From NCBI GenBank assembly GCA_918026815.1, contig CAKJVC010000192.1:62001-126000 (forward strand): 64,000 nt of DNA. Direction: 5' to 3'. The position numbers were made by a program, and so were the translations under genes. Shown here one piece after another: positions 52,398-64,000 of this stretch (position 1 is the first letter of the stretch; each line of letters opens with the position of its first letter). The notes beneath the pieces were generated by a model, which ran no database searches, was not told the origin of the DNA, and was given only the letters and a program-made list of their open reading frames with translations. The DNA is from Chalara sp. BL73 (lineage: Eukaryota; Ascomycota; Leotiomycetes; Helotiales).

Positions 52398-55300
52398 CAT
52401 ATACATGAAAATGACGGCCTCCTCCAGAATGCCGGAGGCTAGCGCGTATATACTTACTTAGAATGGCTAAGCCTATTGGCCTATTTGGGCTAAGTTATAT
52501 CTCGACGTGTCACCCTTATTTATTACTATAATTATCTAGATAGATCAGTTCTACAATCAAATTGGTATGCCATATTCTACACCTACTACAGCCTATTTAA
52601 CGAACCATATTAGTAGTTTGACAACTTACTCTCATGTGTAAGTTCCTGTCACCGGCAATGGTGCATCATGTCATTATAATTCATTGCCCCCTCCAACCCG
52701 TGCAAACGGCGCCGATCATCCCATCATAGATTCAATTCTGTTGAAATCACGAAGAAATCTAGCAATTCAAATTTAAATACGGCCTTGTGTAACACCCCCG
52801 GAACTATGACAGAGCCTATTCTAGACACCGAGAATTCATTCCGTCTCCACCGACCTTGCTCACTAAGAGTTGGCATCCTCAACAATACTACCAAGATAGG
52901 ATATACCTCAAAGAAATTTAGGGTTTTAACGAGTTTCAAGCTGCCAGGGGGTGGTGAGCAGAGGTGAGGTAGTGGAGACTGCGCGTGAAGGTGTGTGAGG
53001 TGTAGGATCAGGTGCTCTATGGCTTCGCGAGCACGCAGAATGAGATGACTATTCTGGATAAACAACAGCTGTTATATATTGCGCAGGGTTATATTGCGCA
53101 GAGCCGTACGCAATAGGGAGAGGTGATTCGTGGCAAGGTATGGGGCTCAAGAGGAATCACTTTGCATTACCCTTTTAAGAAAAATATCTTAAGGGAAATT
53201 TCTTAGGAGATCACGGGTTCTATAAAATTTGAGCACGGCTCGTTGTGCACTAGCACCTTGACCCAAGTCCGGTCCACTCACTCTATTTTTAGCATTCGGA
53301 GTACTACAGCTGTGGGCATGTCTGTTTGAAAGAGTATACGTCGAAGTGGTTGCGTTTGAAATATAATACCTTAACATACTACAAGATAGTTTACGTGCCT
53401 CATTCATGCTCCCAGCCAAAGCAGTCCGGACTGTACCATTGGAATTCGGACTGCTTTGGCTTAAAGTACACGAATTTGGCCTAGTAGAACTTATAACAGG
53501 CTCAAATTTAATACTAGAAACCCAAATCCTCGGCTGGCAGTACCAAATTCTAGACTACTCGTGGAATATGTACATACTGCTGTAGCTGCCAGTCGTGTGT
53601 AGATCTTGACTCCGAGGCCCGTTGACTTAATAGTTTCAGAATTATAGGAGGATATACTTTTCTTGTACCCAGATTTCATCGAACATACTTCGCAACTGCC
53701 CTGCACCGACTCCAGGTCTCCTAAATTCACAATTTTGCCCCACTCCAAATACTATAGCATCCTGCACTTTTAAAGTGTTGTACTTATAATTGAATGATTT
53801 AAATGGACAATCTGAAGATACGTATTAATTGCATGAGCCTTCGCCTGTCCCTCGAACTTTGGTTTATCGGTCACATTTATTGTACAATGTAAAAGCCTCA
53901 CGTATATTAGGAGGGCTTCTCAACGGTAGTGAGGTTAGTAGGAATAGCCTTTGTTGCCCAGCCGTTCTAGTTGACCGCAGACGCTAGACTGACCTTCCAT
54001 TCGCGTGATTGCATAGATTATCTAGGAAGTGTTGAAATCTCAGGCTTTCGTAATTGAATAAGTGTATTCCATCGAGGACAAAATCGCCGTTATCTCATTT
54101 ACGGGTGGGCCTCCAGAGCCTACTCATGTGTGCGGCACTAGGCCAAAGTGTCCCTGAAACGAGTCTTTGGCCGGGATCGCAACAGGAAGGAAGCGAAACC
54201 CCGAGTTTGAACGCCCGATTTTGTAGGAAATATTCTAGAATATAGCGAAAGAGATATAGCTTCACATGTTGCCCCTACCGTTTAAGCACTGCCAGGGTTT
54301 GTCTACGCTAGGAGAGGGAAAGCTTTGACAAGTACATTCGAAAAGAACAAAACTATGTAGAAAGAGGTAGGCTGGAGCCCCTCATCAAGGGGGCAGGCTG
54401 GCATTTTGAAGAGGCCGATCTCGCGAAGCAAATTCTTAGAATTGAGGGATCAAAATGCGGCTCCTACTATCTTGGTGTGAAGAGGACCGATTTAGGCGCA
54501 TTATTTTGCAATCAGATCATGGGCACAAAATTAGCTCCTCTGCCCCCGTTGGCCACTAATACAAACGTCCTCAAAGGCAATTATTGGAGCAACGGGCTTT
54601 TGACAAAACACAGCCCAGAAAAGCAAGTAGATGAGGAACCTCCACCTCTCCTTCTTTTCCTCCATCTCCTCCCTTCTCTGCCAGTTTTCTCGTCCGATGT
54701 CCATGGCTCCCGCAATTGAATAAGCTAGGGGAGGAAGTGATTGGCGTTGTCCATTATAAAAGTAACAAAACTGTATACTAGAGCATGGTAGTGATGAAGG
54801 AATCATCGCTGCTATACTATCGATAACCCTTAATACGCTCTGCGGCCATTTCCTCCTTTACCCGCCACTGCTGTATGCCTTGTGGCACCTTACATTTTGG
54901 CAACGATTTGGCAATATTCCGCGCCGGAGGCATTAAGCATTGCTATAGGTTGTTTTTGCTTCGTAAAGAGTTTGCGGAGAGCATTGTAACTTATTGTAGC
55001 AGTACTCAACCACGTAGCTTCGTCATTAATGTGGCCGTTAATCTCGCGCTTGTAACGTTGGTGCGATTATTAGGCTTCTATTTGCTCTTAGGTTCGTTAT
55101 CCGTAAAGAAACTGCTTGGGGTCCTTGACTGAGCAACCTGAGTAGTGCGTGAGCAGAGCGGCGACGCTGACTAACCGTGTTCGAAGCGAATTCGGAAAAA
55201 TGTCGTCTGAGATTACCACTGTAATGGACCTGGTGTGGAGGCATTTTCCCCATGTACAATACACGCTGATATCTGATGTAATATAGATTGATTGAAGACT

Positions 55301-55729
55301 TCTCATTTGTGGATAATTAAACGGAAAACCTATTTCCGTCAAGGACGGCTCTAGCTTTTTAGTCGTAGCTTGGATGGATAGAAAGGGTCTAGCTGAATGA
55401 ACGAGTCAGTCTCCCCCCCACGTTTGCATACAACACGAATGTCCGTCTCCATGGGGAGAGCTGGGTCATCCATCTCCCTGAGTCAATGTACCCCATTCTT
55501 CCCGGCTCTGGAGTTAATCTTGCCAAGGTGCACCGTGCAGTACATGCATGTAGCCCAGTTTTCGCGACGAACCACCATAAACATAGACAACCAATGTGTA
55601 TATAAAAGTCCTCCCGCATGCTCACGGATCTTTCATCTCCATTCATGCACGCTTCACTGGGATCTTCTTTTTACGAAAATTAACATTGTAGAGTATCCAA
55701 GTCCTCGTGGTACTTAGGCGGACGCTGAA
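52398..55729. other. Gene-poor AT-rich region with a perfect inverted repeat
   Basis: No gene is supported over 3.3 kb. Scattered frames of 60-107 codons (for example 54477-54719, 55397-55717) have no family motifs. A 15-bp perfect inverted repeat with an 18-nt spacer lies at 53414-53461. The composition is like the other gene-poor blocks. Confidence 0.4.
53414..53461. repeat. 15-bp inverted repeat (hairpin)
   Basis: AGCCAAAGCAGTCCG (53414-53428) is matched exactly by its reverse complement at 53447-53461, with 18 nt between. The left arm runs into a second palindrome, CAGTCCGGACTG. No clear target-site duplication flanks it. It could be a small inverted-repeat element, a mobile-element end or a hairpin of unknown use. 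Confidence 0.6.
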
Positions 55730-57501
55730 ATGTCTGCCACAAATAATACCGACCAAAAGCATGACCCGGCAGTCCGTAAGGCCGACGTCGATCATGAGAG
55801 CCTTGTTGAGGACATTGTCGATACCAAGTCTGCAGAGGAATTTCAGCAGAGCATTAATCAGCCACATGTCGCAATCTACGCAGAGGCTCTTGCAAGGTAT
55901 CCCAATGATGAGTCCATCGACCAGGCAGATGAGAAAAGGCTCAAGCGTAAGCTTGATAGGCGTATCATCCCATTACTGGGCATTTGCTACTTCTTTTATG
56001 TATGTACTCCCTACTCTCATCTATCACTAGCCAAGTGAGAATCATTAGCTGATGAATATATCGCGATCTGCAGTATGTCGACAAAACCACTCTGTCATAC
56101 GCGGCTATCTTTGGTATCAAAGAAGATCTTCCTTTGCGAGGCACAGAATACTCGTGGCTCTCATCCCTCTTTTATTTTGGGTGGCTCTTCTGGGCCATTC
56201 CATCCAACTTGATCATGCAGAAGTGCCCGCCTGGGTGGTACCTTTCATTTAACATCTTTATGTGGGGAGCATTGTTAATGGCTCAAGCAGCCGCAAACAA
56301 CTTTGCGGCTTTGGCTGCCTTGAGGATTCTGTCAGGAGCGTTTGAGGCCATCGCCGATCCAGCATTTATGCTGATAACGTCAATGTACTACACAAGAGAA
56401 GAGCAACCCTCACGTATCGCGGCGTGGTATGTTTGGAATGGCGTTGGAGTGGCTGGCGGCGGATTGATCGGTAAATCTTGCACAGCGTAAACTTAGCACA
56501 TCGCTAATTCATAATAGGCTATGGCATTGGCAACATCAAAGGAGCTCTCGAGTCTTGGAGATACGAATTCATAGTTGTGGGGGCCTTTTGTTCGTTATGG
56601 GCTATCATTCTATGCGTATTGTTGCCTAACTCTCCCGTAACCTTCTGGGGGTTCTCTCATGATGAGAAGCTCCTAATGATTGCCCGCATAAGAAGAAACC
56701 AGACAGGTATCGAACAACGCCGCATCAACTGGGCACAGATTAAGGAAGCATATCTTGATTACAAGACTTGGCTTTTCACATTGCTTGGCTTCGTGGGCAA
56801 TATCCCCAATGGCGGGATTTCGAACTTTTCGACACTTGTGATTAGAGGTCTTGGTTTCAATACCTTGCATACTGCTCTTCTGGGAATACCCCAAGGAGCT
56901 ATTGTTGTAATATGGATTGGGCTGGGTGCACTCTGCAACAGATATATGCCAGCAAATAGTCGGACTATTATTTGCGCTATGTTCATGCTTCCAACTATCG
57001 CCGGCGCATTCGGCTTTCTGCTGGCTCCTACCGATGCGTACGTTGGACGTCTGATCTGCTTGTAAGTCCAAAGCCTATTTAACACTAGTTGACATTATAT
57101 CGACATGCCGTAGCTACATGACCGGCTCATACCAAGCTTCATTTGTCCTGAGCTTGTCCCTGATTACTTCTAACACAGGTGGACAATCTAAGAAAATGAT
57201 TGTCTCAGGGATGATATGGTTTGGAGCCTGCATAGGTAACATTGCTTCCCCATTCTTTTATCGAAATGAGCAGGCTCCAAAGTATCCACTCGGCATTGGT
57301 TCGTTACTAGTTGCCAATTTTATCGAGCTTGGTCTGTTTTTTGTTCTGCGCTTCGCTTTTATGTGGGAAAACAAGCGCAAGGAAAGACAGCGAGTAGAGA
57401 TGAGGGCAGACAGGGGACTGGATGAGGATGTTAACCTCAATGCTACAGCTTTTACTGATATGACGGATAAGGAGAACCCAAACTTTGAATATGTCTACTA
57501 A
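55730..57501 (+). CDS. MFS transporter, Dal5/allantoate permease (ACS) family
   Basis: Four exons (55730-55999, 56074-56470, 56518-57061, 57114-57501) give 532 aa. A 75-residue acidic cytosolic start leads to helix 1 (IIPLLGICYFFYYVDKTTLS), which contains the family YxDKxxLxxA motif. GTEYSWLSSLFYFGWLFWAI, RILSGAFEAIADPAFMLI and GYGIGNIKGALESWRYEF follow. The second half has six more hydrophobic helices. The C-terminus is hydrophilic. The Dal5-like anion:cation symporters of fungi take up allantoate, nicotinate, pantothenate and similar acids; the substrate here is unknown. It could serve as a transporter of the adjoining metabolite genes. Introns are 74, 47 and 52 nt. Confidence 0.9.
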
Positions 57502-58505
57502 TTAATACAGGGTGTTTGGGTTGAAATACAGAGCATTATTGTTATATATCTAAGTGTATTTACATACATGCTCCTATCTTTGATATACTTACAATTGTAA
57601 CAATTGCGTTTTCGATATACAAGTTTTACTTACAAAGTAAAACAGCTTCTTAGCAAGAGATTTATCGCCAGGATAAACTTTTATCCTTTATAAGAGAATA
57701 GAGCTTTAGGACAGCATCAGCATAGGGCGCCTTTAAGACGTTTATACCGAAGGCACTAAAGTTAATTTGGCGCCACCCACAAGTCTTAGCGGGTTGCTAA
57801 AGCACTAAGTAGCATAACAGCACAGCAAAAATACTTCAGCTGGGAGAGGGGAGTGTATATTAAGATCGAATCTAAAGAACTACAAATGAGAAAGTTAAGT
57901 CTTTTATATTCTCCTACCTTACTCCTCACCAAGCCTAATCCAACCAAGCTTCAAGCGGCCGCTTAGCTTTAACCAAACATTGATTACCCCAGCTTTTCCC
58001 GCCTGTATGTGAAGTGTTGTCACATAAATACATGTTTACTGTTTTCTAAATGATAACATGGCCCTTTTCTTAACTTAATATCTTCAGATCAGAATATTCA
58101 ACCCATTAATTATTTCCAAACTTGAATACACATTTTCATACTAATATTCATTTAACTTTTGATGGTGTTTAAGCCTGTGTTTAATTTTGTACATGTTTCT
58201 CTTAATTTAGTATAGATAAGACCTATTAACCTGGTTATACAGAACAGCTGCCGCCGGATAGTAGTGGAGTTAACTCTGGTCTGATTACCGAAGTGGTGAA
58301 TGACCTTGGTAGCATTATACACCATCTCAGCCAAACTTACATGGCAGATATTGGGTTGTCAACCTCTCAAGTTATCCTTGGCATCGCTACCATTTTGACA
58401 TTGGAAAGATGCATGAAGACCCCATATCCAAACAAAACCTACTTCACTTGAAAACTCAATAATCGTAAATACAATTTCGCGCCTTCTTTACCCCCCTCTC
58501 TCGTT
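57502..58505. other. Intergenic AT-rich region
   Basis: Convergent 3' flanks of the MFS transporter and the O-methyltransferase gene. AT-rich, no coding signal. Confidence 0.4.
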
Positions 58506-60033
58506 CTACACTCGTCCCACTGTCATAATCGCCTCACATCCCGCCCACCCATTATACGCCCTTACGTTCTCAATCCTCAACCCCACCCCCTGAAGCATAT
58601 TCTCCCACTGCTCGCACGTGCGCTCCTGCGCTGCGAAGCACGCCAGCATCTCAAGGTCCGCGTGCGTTGCTTGCCGCGGCACACCCTCGTTCGGGAGCAC
58701 TAGCTCGTCAATCAAAATCTTGGAAGAGACGGAGGAAGAGGAGCAGGCTAGGGCGTCCCGGAGGCGAGCAAGAATAGCTTGGCACCGCTCATCGGGATAG
58801 TCGTGTAGCACAGCACGGAGGTAGTAGAAATACGCGCCTAAATAGCCACTAATGCGTTAACTTAGAAATCTTGCTTTACATTAAGTTTGGGGAGGTTTGG
58901 CGGGATGAGATATATAGAGGGTTTCGTAAAACGGCATATATAGAAGAAGCAAAAGAGGAAGAGTGAACCCTCGAACCTTTAATAGGCTGTTCCTCAAAAA
59001 ATCATGCACCATTCCCTCAACGCCCTCATGCTCTACTAACCCCTGAATCGGATGCTCTAGATCCTGAACGATCGTTCTCCCCTGCAGATCCGGATACCGC
59101 TGCCGAAGCGCCAGGGTCTGATGGCCGATTCCGCCACCGACATCAACAAATACTACCTCGTCTGCGCCACAGCCAGCTGCCTCGTCTAAGAAGGGGTACA
59201 CGGAGAGCCAGGCAGTGAGATGTGCGCTGCGGGTGCTCATGTATATATCAAAGGCGGTGAGGGAGGAGGCAGGAAGTTGCGGGAAGTAGGAGGATGCAGA
59301 GAGTGGGGTATGGTAAGCGAGCTGGAAGGGGGAGTGAGTTAAGGATGTAGGGCTGGCGAAGTTGGTGGTGCGGAGGAAGGCCGGCGTTGCTTGGTAGGCA
59401 GGGCAGACCGTATCAAAACTATTTTATTGTTGTTTTTAGGATGGATATCAAAGTTGGGAGAAGTAGTAGGGAATAAGTGGAGGGGATGGGGGAAGAAGTT
59501 GGGAAGTAGGACGGCATATTAACCTGTGGATTATAGTTGCTTCTCTGCCCGGATCAGCGAGCGTTTTTGTAGTGCCGTTTGCTGTGAAGGTGCCCTTCGC
59601 TGTTTCTGTGATCATTTTAATAGACGCTAGGTATCGCGGGCAGCGAGCTGAAACGAGTCAGCGAATCTCGATTCTAGAATTCGAGAAAGCTTGGGATTAT
59701 ATGCCAATCAACGACGCATCCCCACCATCTACATCTTTGGCGATGGTCTGGACGTTAAGCGGTTTCTCGCTCGCGGGCAGGTGACTGAATAGTTTCAGGT
59801 CAATACCAGTACGCACGGCGGAGATGCGAAGGTGCTAGAATCTCAGTTCAGTCGATACAAAATGGCAAGGCGAGCTGGTATAGTGTACTAACGTAAGACA
59901 TAATACGGGCTAACGTATCTTTTGGGGCCTCAACATTGTAAGATAGATCTGTAAGGACATCTGCTATATTCCTACGGTCAGCCTCATCAGTCTTCTCAGC
60001 AAGCTGCTTTATTTGTTCCACAATCGATTCCAT
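58506..60033 (-). pseudogene. O-methyltransferase (SAM-dependent, COMT type), probably broken
   Basis: Pieces in order: N-terminal dimerisation helices ESIVEQIKQLAEKTDEADRR (60033-59893), HLRISAVRTGIDLKLFSHL (59834-59705), YLASIKMITETAKGTFTANG (59647-59524), and the SAM-binding VFVDVGGGIGHQTLALRQRY (59418-58977). The last exon starts near 58837 with YFYYLRAVLHDYPDERC, carrying the catalytic-His region. Intron 2 can only be removed with a GC donor (GCATAT). Between exons 4 and 5 no GT donor keeps the frame: exon 4 ends in phase 0 while exon 5 needs phase 1. With the obvious splice the protein would terminate soon after and lose the catalytic end. A single missing base at the junction would explain it. 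A sequencing or assembly error is the alternative. Confidence 0.65.
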
Positions 60034-60528
60034 TACGTCTAGAAAATTGATTGATAAATACGTAGAAGGAATTTGTTATCTTCGGACTTCGGATCAGGAA
60101 TACCTAGGCTGAAGAGCGATGAAGAGAATGCTTCGAATTTAGGACGAAAGGCCGACATGTTGTGCGATATATAAGTTACGTATAAATGTATGTATATATA
60201 TGGCGTTCCTCCCTGCCATGTTCGTAATTTGCGCCAGTGCGAGTTGCTACACATGTAGGTGCCTCGATTCTTATCTAGCCCAGGCAGATTCGGTAGGGTG
60301 CCTGACAGGTATGTTGGATATGCGAGTAGACCGATTTGGGAAAACTGAGAATACAACGTACCACCCATCTTATCAATTGGCAGTTGAGAGTTCTCGCACA
60401 CCACAATTTGGGATCTTATTCATTAAAGGGACGAGACTAAAGATTGAGCTTCAATATACACTAGAACCCATGCTGTGTTTCCCAATGTAACCCTTTCTCG
60501 ATATGCTCCCATGCATGACCGGATATCT
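60034..60528. other. Intergenic region
   Basis: Upstream flank of the O-methyltransferase gene and 3' flank of the glutathione transferase gene, both on the minus strand. No other coding signal. Confidence 0.4.
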
Positions 60529-61706
60529 TTATGCATCTAACGGCATAATTGGAACTGCTGGTCCCCATGGGATAAGCTTCAGCCTCATCGCAGATATCGC
60601 ATATCCTTCCATGAACTACGACGTATCAGCCTTCCCTGCATGATTTAATGCCTAAATCAAACATCAAGATTTAACTCACTATTTCAAAATGCGTCGTGCT
60701 CTTGAACGCCCCTTTGGCTTCCTCGTCGACTTCGTAGTAGAGCTGCCTCAACCATCTGTGTATATTTAGATAGTCGTAGCGAATCTGCTTCCAGTTGCAG
60801 TTGAATATCGTATAGTATGCCATGTCAAAGCGGACTGTTGTTGGGAAGAGTCTGTAAGATCTGTTAAAAATCCAATCACAAAATTCATCACCCGCAGCCA
60901 TAAATACAAATGAGCTTACCTGATATCCGATTCCGTGATGTGGTCCCCAAACAAATACTTGCTTCGGCTCAGTCTCTCCTCTAGTTCAGCAAGGACCCCA
61001 AATAAGCGCCTCATGGCTTCATCGTAGTCCTCCTGCGACTGTGCCATGCCGCACTTATACGTGCCCCAATTGAAATCCATCTCCACCTGATTGCTCAACT
61101 TCTCGATTTCCTTTTTAAGATTCTCTGGGCACAGGCCTCCGTCAGGCTTGTTCGCCTCTCTAAGCTCCGGTTCCAAAAACTGATCAAAAGCCGAAAAGAG
61201 CATGCGGATAATCTCCACGCTGTCATTATTGACAATAGTTTTCTTCTTGCGGTCCCAGATCAAGGGGACGGAGTACCCGCCTTTGTATCTGGGGGATGCA
61301 TGCTCGTACAGCTCTTTGAAGTTCTTGAAGCCCTCGATGGGATCGACGGCGTCTGAGCCGCTAGTGCCGTCATATGCCCAGCTATTGGATTCATCTCGGT
61401 GGATCGAGACTATACTTAGTGCAACGAGTGGCTGGAGATGCTTAAGTCGGTAGACTATATTGGTTCGGTGGGCCCAAGGGCAGCCAAGATGCAAATAGAG
61501 AGCCTTGGGGGGTTGGTTAGCAGAGATCTAAGAATAGATTGAAGTTGTGAATGAGCTGGTAGTTTATAACATACATAACGGTCTGGCTCGGCGGGGAACT
61601 CTGATGCGGGGTCAGGAGCGATGATAGAGCGGAATTGGGACGGCGGAGGGGTGAAGTCTTTGGATATTTTAGGAGCAGCTCCTGAGGCTGGTGCTTTTGA
61701 TGTCAT
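60529..61706 (-). CDS. ECM4/Gto-type glutathione transferase (glutathionyl-hydroquinone reductase)
   Basis: Four exons (61706-61575, 61503-60920, 60851-60680, 60615-60529) give 324 aa. The N-terminal thioredoxin-like part has LHLGCPWAHR with the catalytic Cys at residue 52, followed by VPLIWDRKKKTIVNNDSVEI. The C-terminal helical domain has WGTYKCGMAQSQEDYDEA, SKYLFGDHITESDIRLF and IHRWLRQLYYEV. The end GPAVPIMPLDA is typical of one ECM4 subgroup. This Xi/omega class reduces glutathionyl-quinones with a Cys nucleophile. The first intron ends in AAG. The last exon is short and rests on a TAG acceptor with a CTGAT branch, so the final 28 residues are less certain. May act on quinone-type products of the adjacent NRPS-like gene. 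Confidence 0.87.
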
Positions 61707-63622
61707 GATGTGGTACTTGTAAAGAGTGGAATTTTGGATAAATCAAGCGATCTTTAGATGAGCATGAATGTCCTTTTAAAAGAGAGGAAAATGAATATGT
61801 TGTTGAGCCGCCGTTGCATGTTGTCAGCAGTTGGCTAACTTTACACGTGATGAAGCCTAAATAAGGTCCGCTTGGTACAAACAGTTCATTAATAATCCCC
61901 ACACGCCTGTGATTAAGCAATAAATTCACGTTACGCATCTGCTACATCCACAAAAATACTCACACTAACGGATGGATGGAAGCATTATTGTTGTTACCGC
62001 TGGGTCTTTGAAATGAAAACGATTAACAAGCGTCATCTTACTGGCATGCTGCTGTACACTCAAGGATGCAGTGACGATAAGCCAGGGAGTTGAATGAACC
62101 GTGCTTGGAGTCAATAAATGCGAGGTCCCTGAGTCGCGGTTACTTACAATGCTGGGCACACTCGCTCGGAGCGATCCGCAGGAGAAAGAAGGCACAGTCG
62201 GGAGATAGCTACCCTCGCATTGCTCGTTACTTGCCTTGGGGTATTGATTGTGTTTCTTCCTGGTACGATGTTGCTTTATGCGAGGCAAAGGGATATCAGA
62301 GGCACAGCGCCTTTTCTCGCTCTAAACTTGGTAACCTTGGTCCGGAAAAAAAGCTCGGGGTGTTGAATTCACCATTGGGCTAGCTGCCCTGCAGATGGCC
62401 ACTGCTTCATCAATCTCTCGGCAGGCCGACTATTGCGATGGTACTGCACCGTTTCTCATGCAGGAAGTTTTTGTTCAAATCCGATTCAAGGAAACGAAGA
62501 TCTTACAAATGAGGGAATTATGACCGCGTTACATATAATATATGGCTGCGCCGCCGGGCTTATCGTTTTCCATTGCCAAACTATGTATATTCATCCACTG
62601 CAGGCACCATTTAAGAAAAGTCAAGTAAGGAATACAAGTGCGTGAAGCGCAGGTATTATTGAGAGTATACCCCCCCCCCCCCCCCCCTTTGACCTCGACC
62701 GCTTTGGTGATCTGGTCCCCAGGCTCGAAACCGACCGATGTAACGGTAGTAGATTGGATATCTGCACGTCACCGGCTGGACTAGGGCCGGCACATCGCCC
62801 AGCCATTTATTATAAAGTATAGTACGGTGCAGTATGCGGCCTGTGCAGCATGTCTCTGTATTCCACAGCCTTGTATTGTGCTCTATGATATCCTACCCTT
62901 CTTTCCCCTCATGCACGGGGCTGAGGAGCATCCTGTCACCTATGCCTATCCGCCGCATTCCTCTTTTAACCCCGTCACACTAACACTACCATCCTTACTC
63001 GCAACTTATTCTTCGTCTTAGCCATAAGCATGGTCGTAACCTTCTGTCGTGACACAGAACGTTGTTTTGATGGGGTTTAAAACAGGTTGGCTCAGGATTG
63101 GATTGAGTGGAGGGATTCGGAGTTAACATTTGTAAACCTGGAATCCAGCGAACTAATCCCGCAAGCTGATCGATATCTATGGGATGATTGCCTTGATGGT
63201 CTAGTCTCTCCATTCTTTTTCACATAACTTGAAATTATCTGATGTCCTGGTTTCTGAAACGGCAACACTCTGATTTCTATCTTGATTTACCTAGCTAGAA
63301 CTTAGAACAAAGAAGTCTGATTTACTTTCACTATTGAACTAAGAAACCTTGGTTTATCTAATGAGAACAGAACGATTGTTATTTAGATAATCTAGAACGA
63401 GGTCAAACCTATTTCGTACAGCTTGTCATCTGTGTTAGTCATGTGACACAATTGATCCTTAACATTCCCAACCACGATAATATTCATGTTATTCATTTAA
63501 AACAAGAGCTCAGGTAATGTAGTAATAGATTCTAAGATAGAGCATAGGCTAGCCGGAAAGTCATAGCCCCCAAATCACGAGAAAAATAAAGTCAAGTCCA
63601 GGGAGAAGCTAACAACCCAAAA
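61707..63622. other. Intergenic region with 18-base C run
   Basis: Upstream of the glutathione transferase gene and downstream of the NRPS-like gene. No gene supported. A homopolymer of 18 C lies at 62670-62687. Open stretches near 62090-62383 have no family signal. Confidence 0.4.
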
Positions 63623-64000
63623 TCACAGACCTTTTGCCTGTAAAACCCTCCTCAACGTCTTTTGAAATCCGAAAACATGCTCCTTCCCCAGCATCGTATA
63701 ATGCTCACCACCAACCTCATGAAACCCCACCTCGCCTCGGACGAAATCCTTCCACTTGCTTAGATGCTCAGCAAGCCATTGTTCCCTCGAGGCAGCCACC
63801 ACCGCTAATGGCGTGCAGTAGAACACCTCCATCCCCGCCACCGAGCCCGATGGCTCATAATCCACCGCCATGCTCTGCAGCGCGTAAGCCAAATTGGCCC
63901 AACTGACCAGCGCCAGCGGCGTTAGCGCGAGCTCCGCTAACCGGGCCGGGTCCGCGCTCGTAAGAACATGCGCGAGTACCTCCTCCCTCAGCGCGGTATG
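63623..64000 (-). CDS. NRPS-like enzyme, C-terminal thioesterase domain (partial)
   Basis: The open frame continues beyond the window edge, so only the last 125 residues are visible. They match the thioesterase end of fungal A-T-TE (NRPS-like) synthetases such as those making quinone or furanone dimers from aryl pyruvates. Visible blocks: ALTPLALVSWANLAYALQSM, GMEVFYCTPLAVVAASREQW, and GEVGFHEVGGEHYTMLGKEH, where the His of GEHYTML is the probable catalytic His. The stop is at 63623. Adenylation and carrier domains should lie further along the minus strand outside the window. A polyketide-synthase thioesterase is the main alternative. With the nearby O-methyltransferase, glutathione transferase and MFS transporter it suggests a metabolite cluster. 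Confidence 0.75.
   Translation of the reverse strand, partial: HTALREEVLAHVLTSADPARLAELALTPLALVSWANLAYALQSMAVDYEPSGSVAGMEVFYCTPLAVVAASREQWLAEHLSKWKDFVRGEVGFHEVGGEHYTMLGKEHVFGFQKTLRRVLQAKGL

Overview
ORGANISM. Nuclear DNA of a filamentous ascomycete (Pezizomycotina; Leotiomycetes-like in flavour, low confidence). Short GT-AG introns (43-94 nt) with CTRAY branch sites interrupt most genes. The families present (DUF7702, CON-13-like, HET, fungal NLR, NRPS-like) are typical of filamentous ascomycetes. AT-rich gene-poor blocks and CpA-to-TpA-type stop codons in dead genes suggest RIP-like mutation. LAYOUT. (1) 1-4.5 kb: gene-poor block with a protein-kinase relic, then a tRNA-Lys(CTT) gene that appears to hold two introns of different kinds. 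(2) 5-19 kb: mostly core genes: DUF7702 membrane protein, DUF1295 reductase-like protein, Dcp2 decapping enzyme, DUF4112 protein, ribonucleotide reductase small subunit, SRP9/21, and a secreted CON-13-like protein. (3) 19-24 kb: gene-poor, with one GNAT acetyltransferase. (4) 24-30 kb: tightly packed core genes: Swd2, an Oac1-like mitochondrial carrier, Ncs2/Ctu2 and a Ptm1-type seven-helix protein. (5) 30.7-49.5 kb: an allorecognition or immunity island. It holds a dead HET gene, a CHAT (caspase-like) protease gene with a decayed 3' half, a divergently oriented gasdermin-like pore-former, a 2,115-residue NLR with kinase, vWA, alpha/beta-hydrolase, NB-ARC and TPR modules in one reading frame, and an intact HET gene. 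(6) 50.8-52.4 kb: a folylpolyglutamate-synthase-like enzyme. (7) 52.4-55.7 kb: gene-poor. (8) 55.7-64 kb: a Dal5-type MFS transporter, a probably broken O-methyltransferase, an ECM4-type glutathione transferase and the thioesterase end of an NRPS-like enzyme running off the window, which together could be the edge of a secondary-metabolite cluster. WORKING TOGETHER. The two most interesting items are the tRNA-Lys gene and the CHAT/gasdermin/NLR island. In the tRNA gene, removing a 9-nt anticodon-loop intron and a 51-nt GT-AG intron from the T-loop leaves a perfect cloverleaf. The island has the parts of a sensor, protease and pore-former cell-death circuit. All exon structures were built by hand from splice consensus, reading-frame continuity and remembered family motifs. 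No database search was possible.
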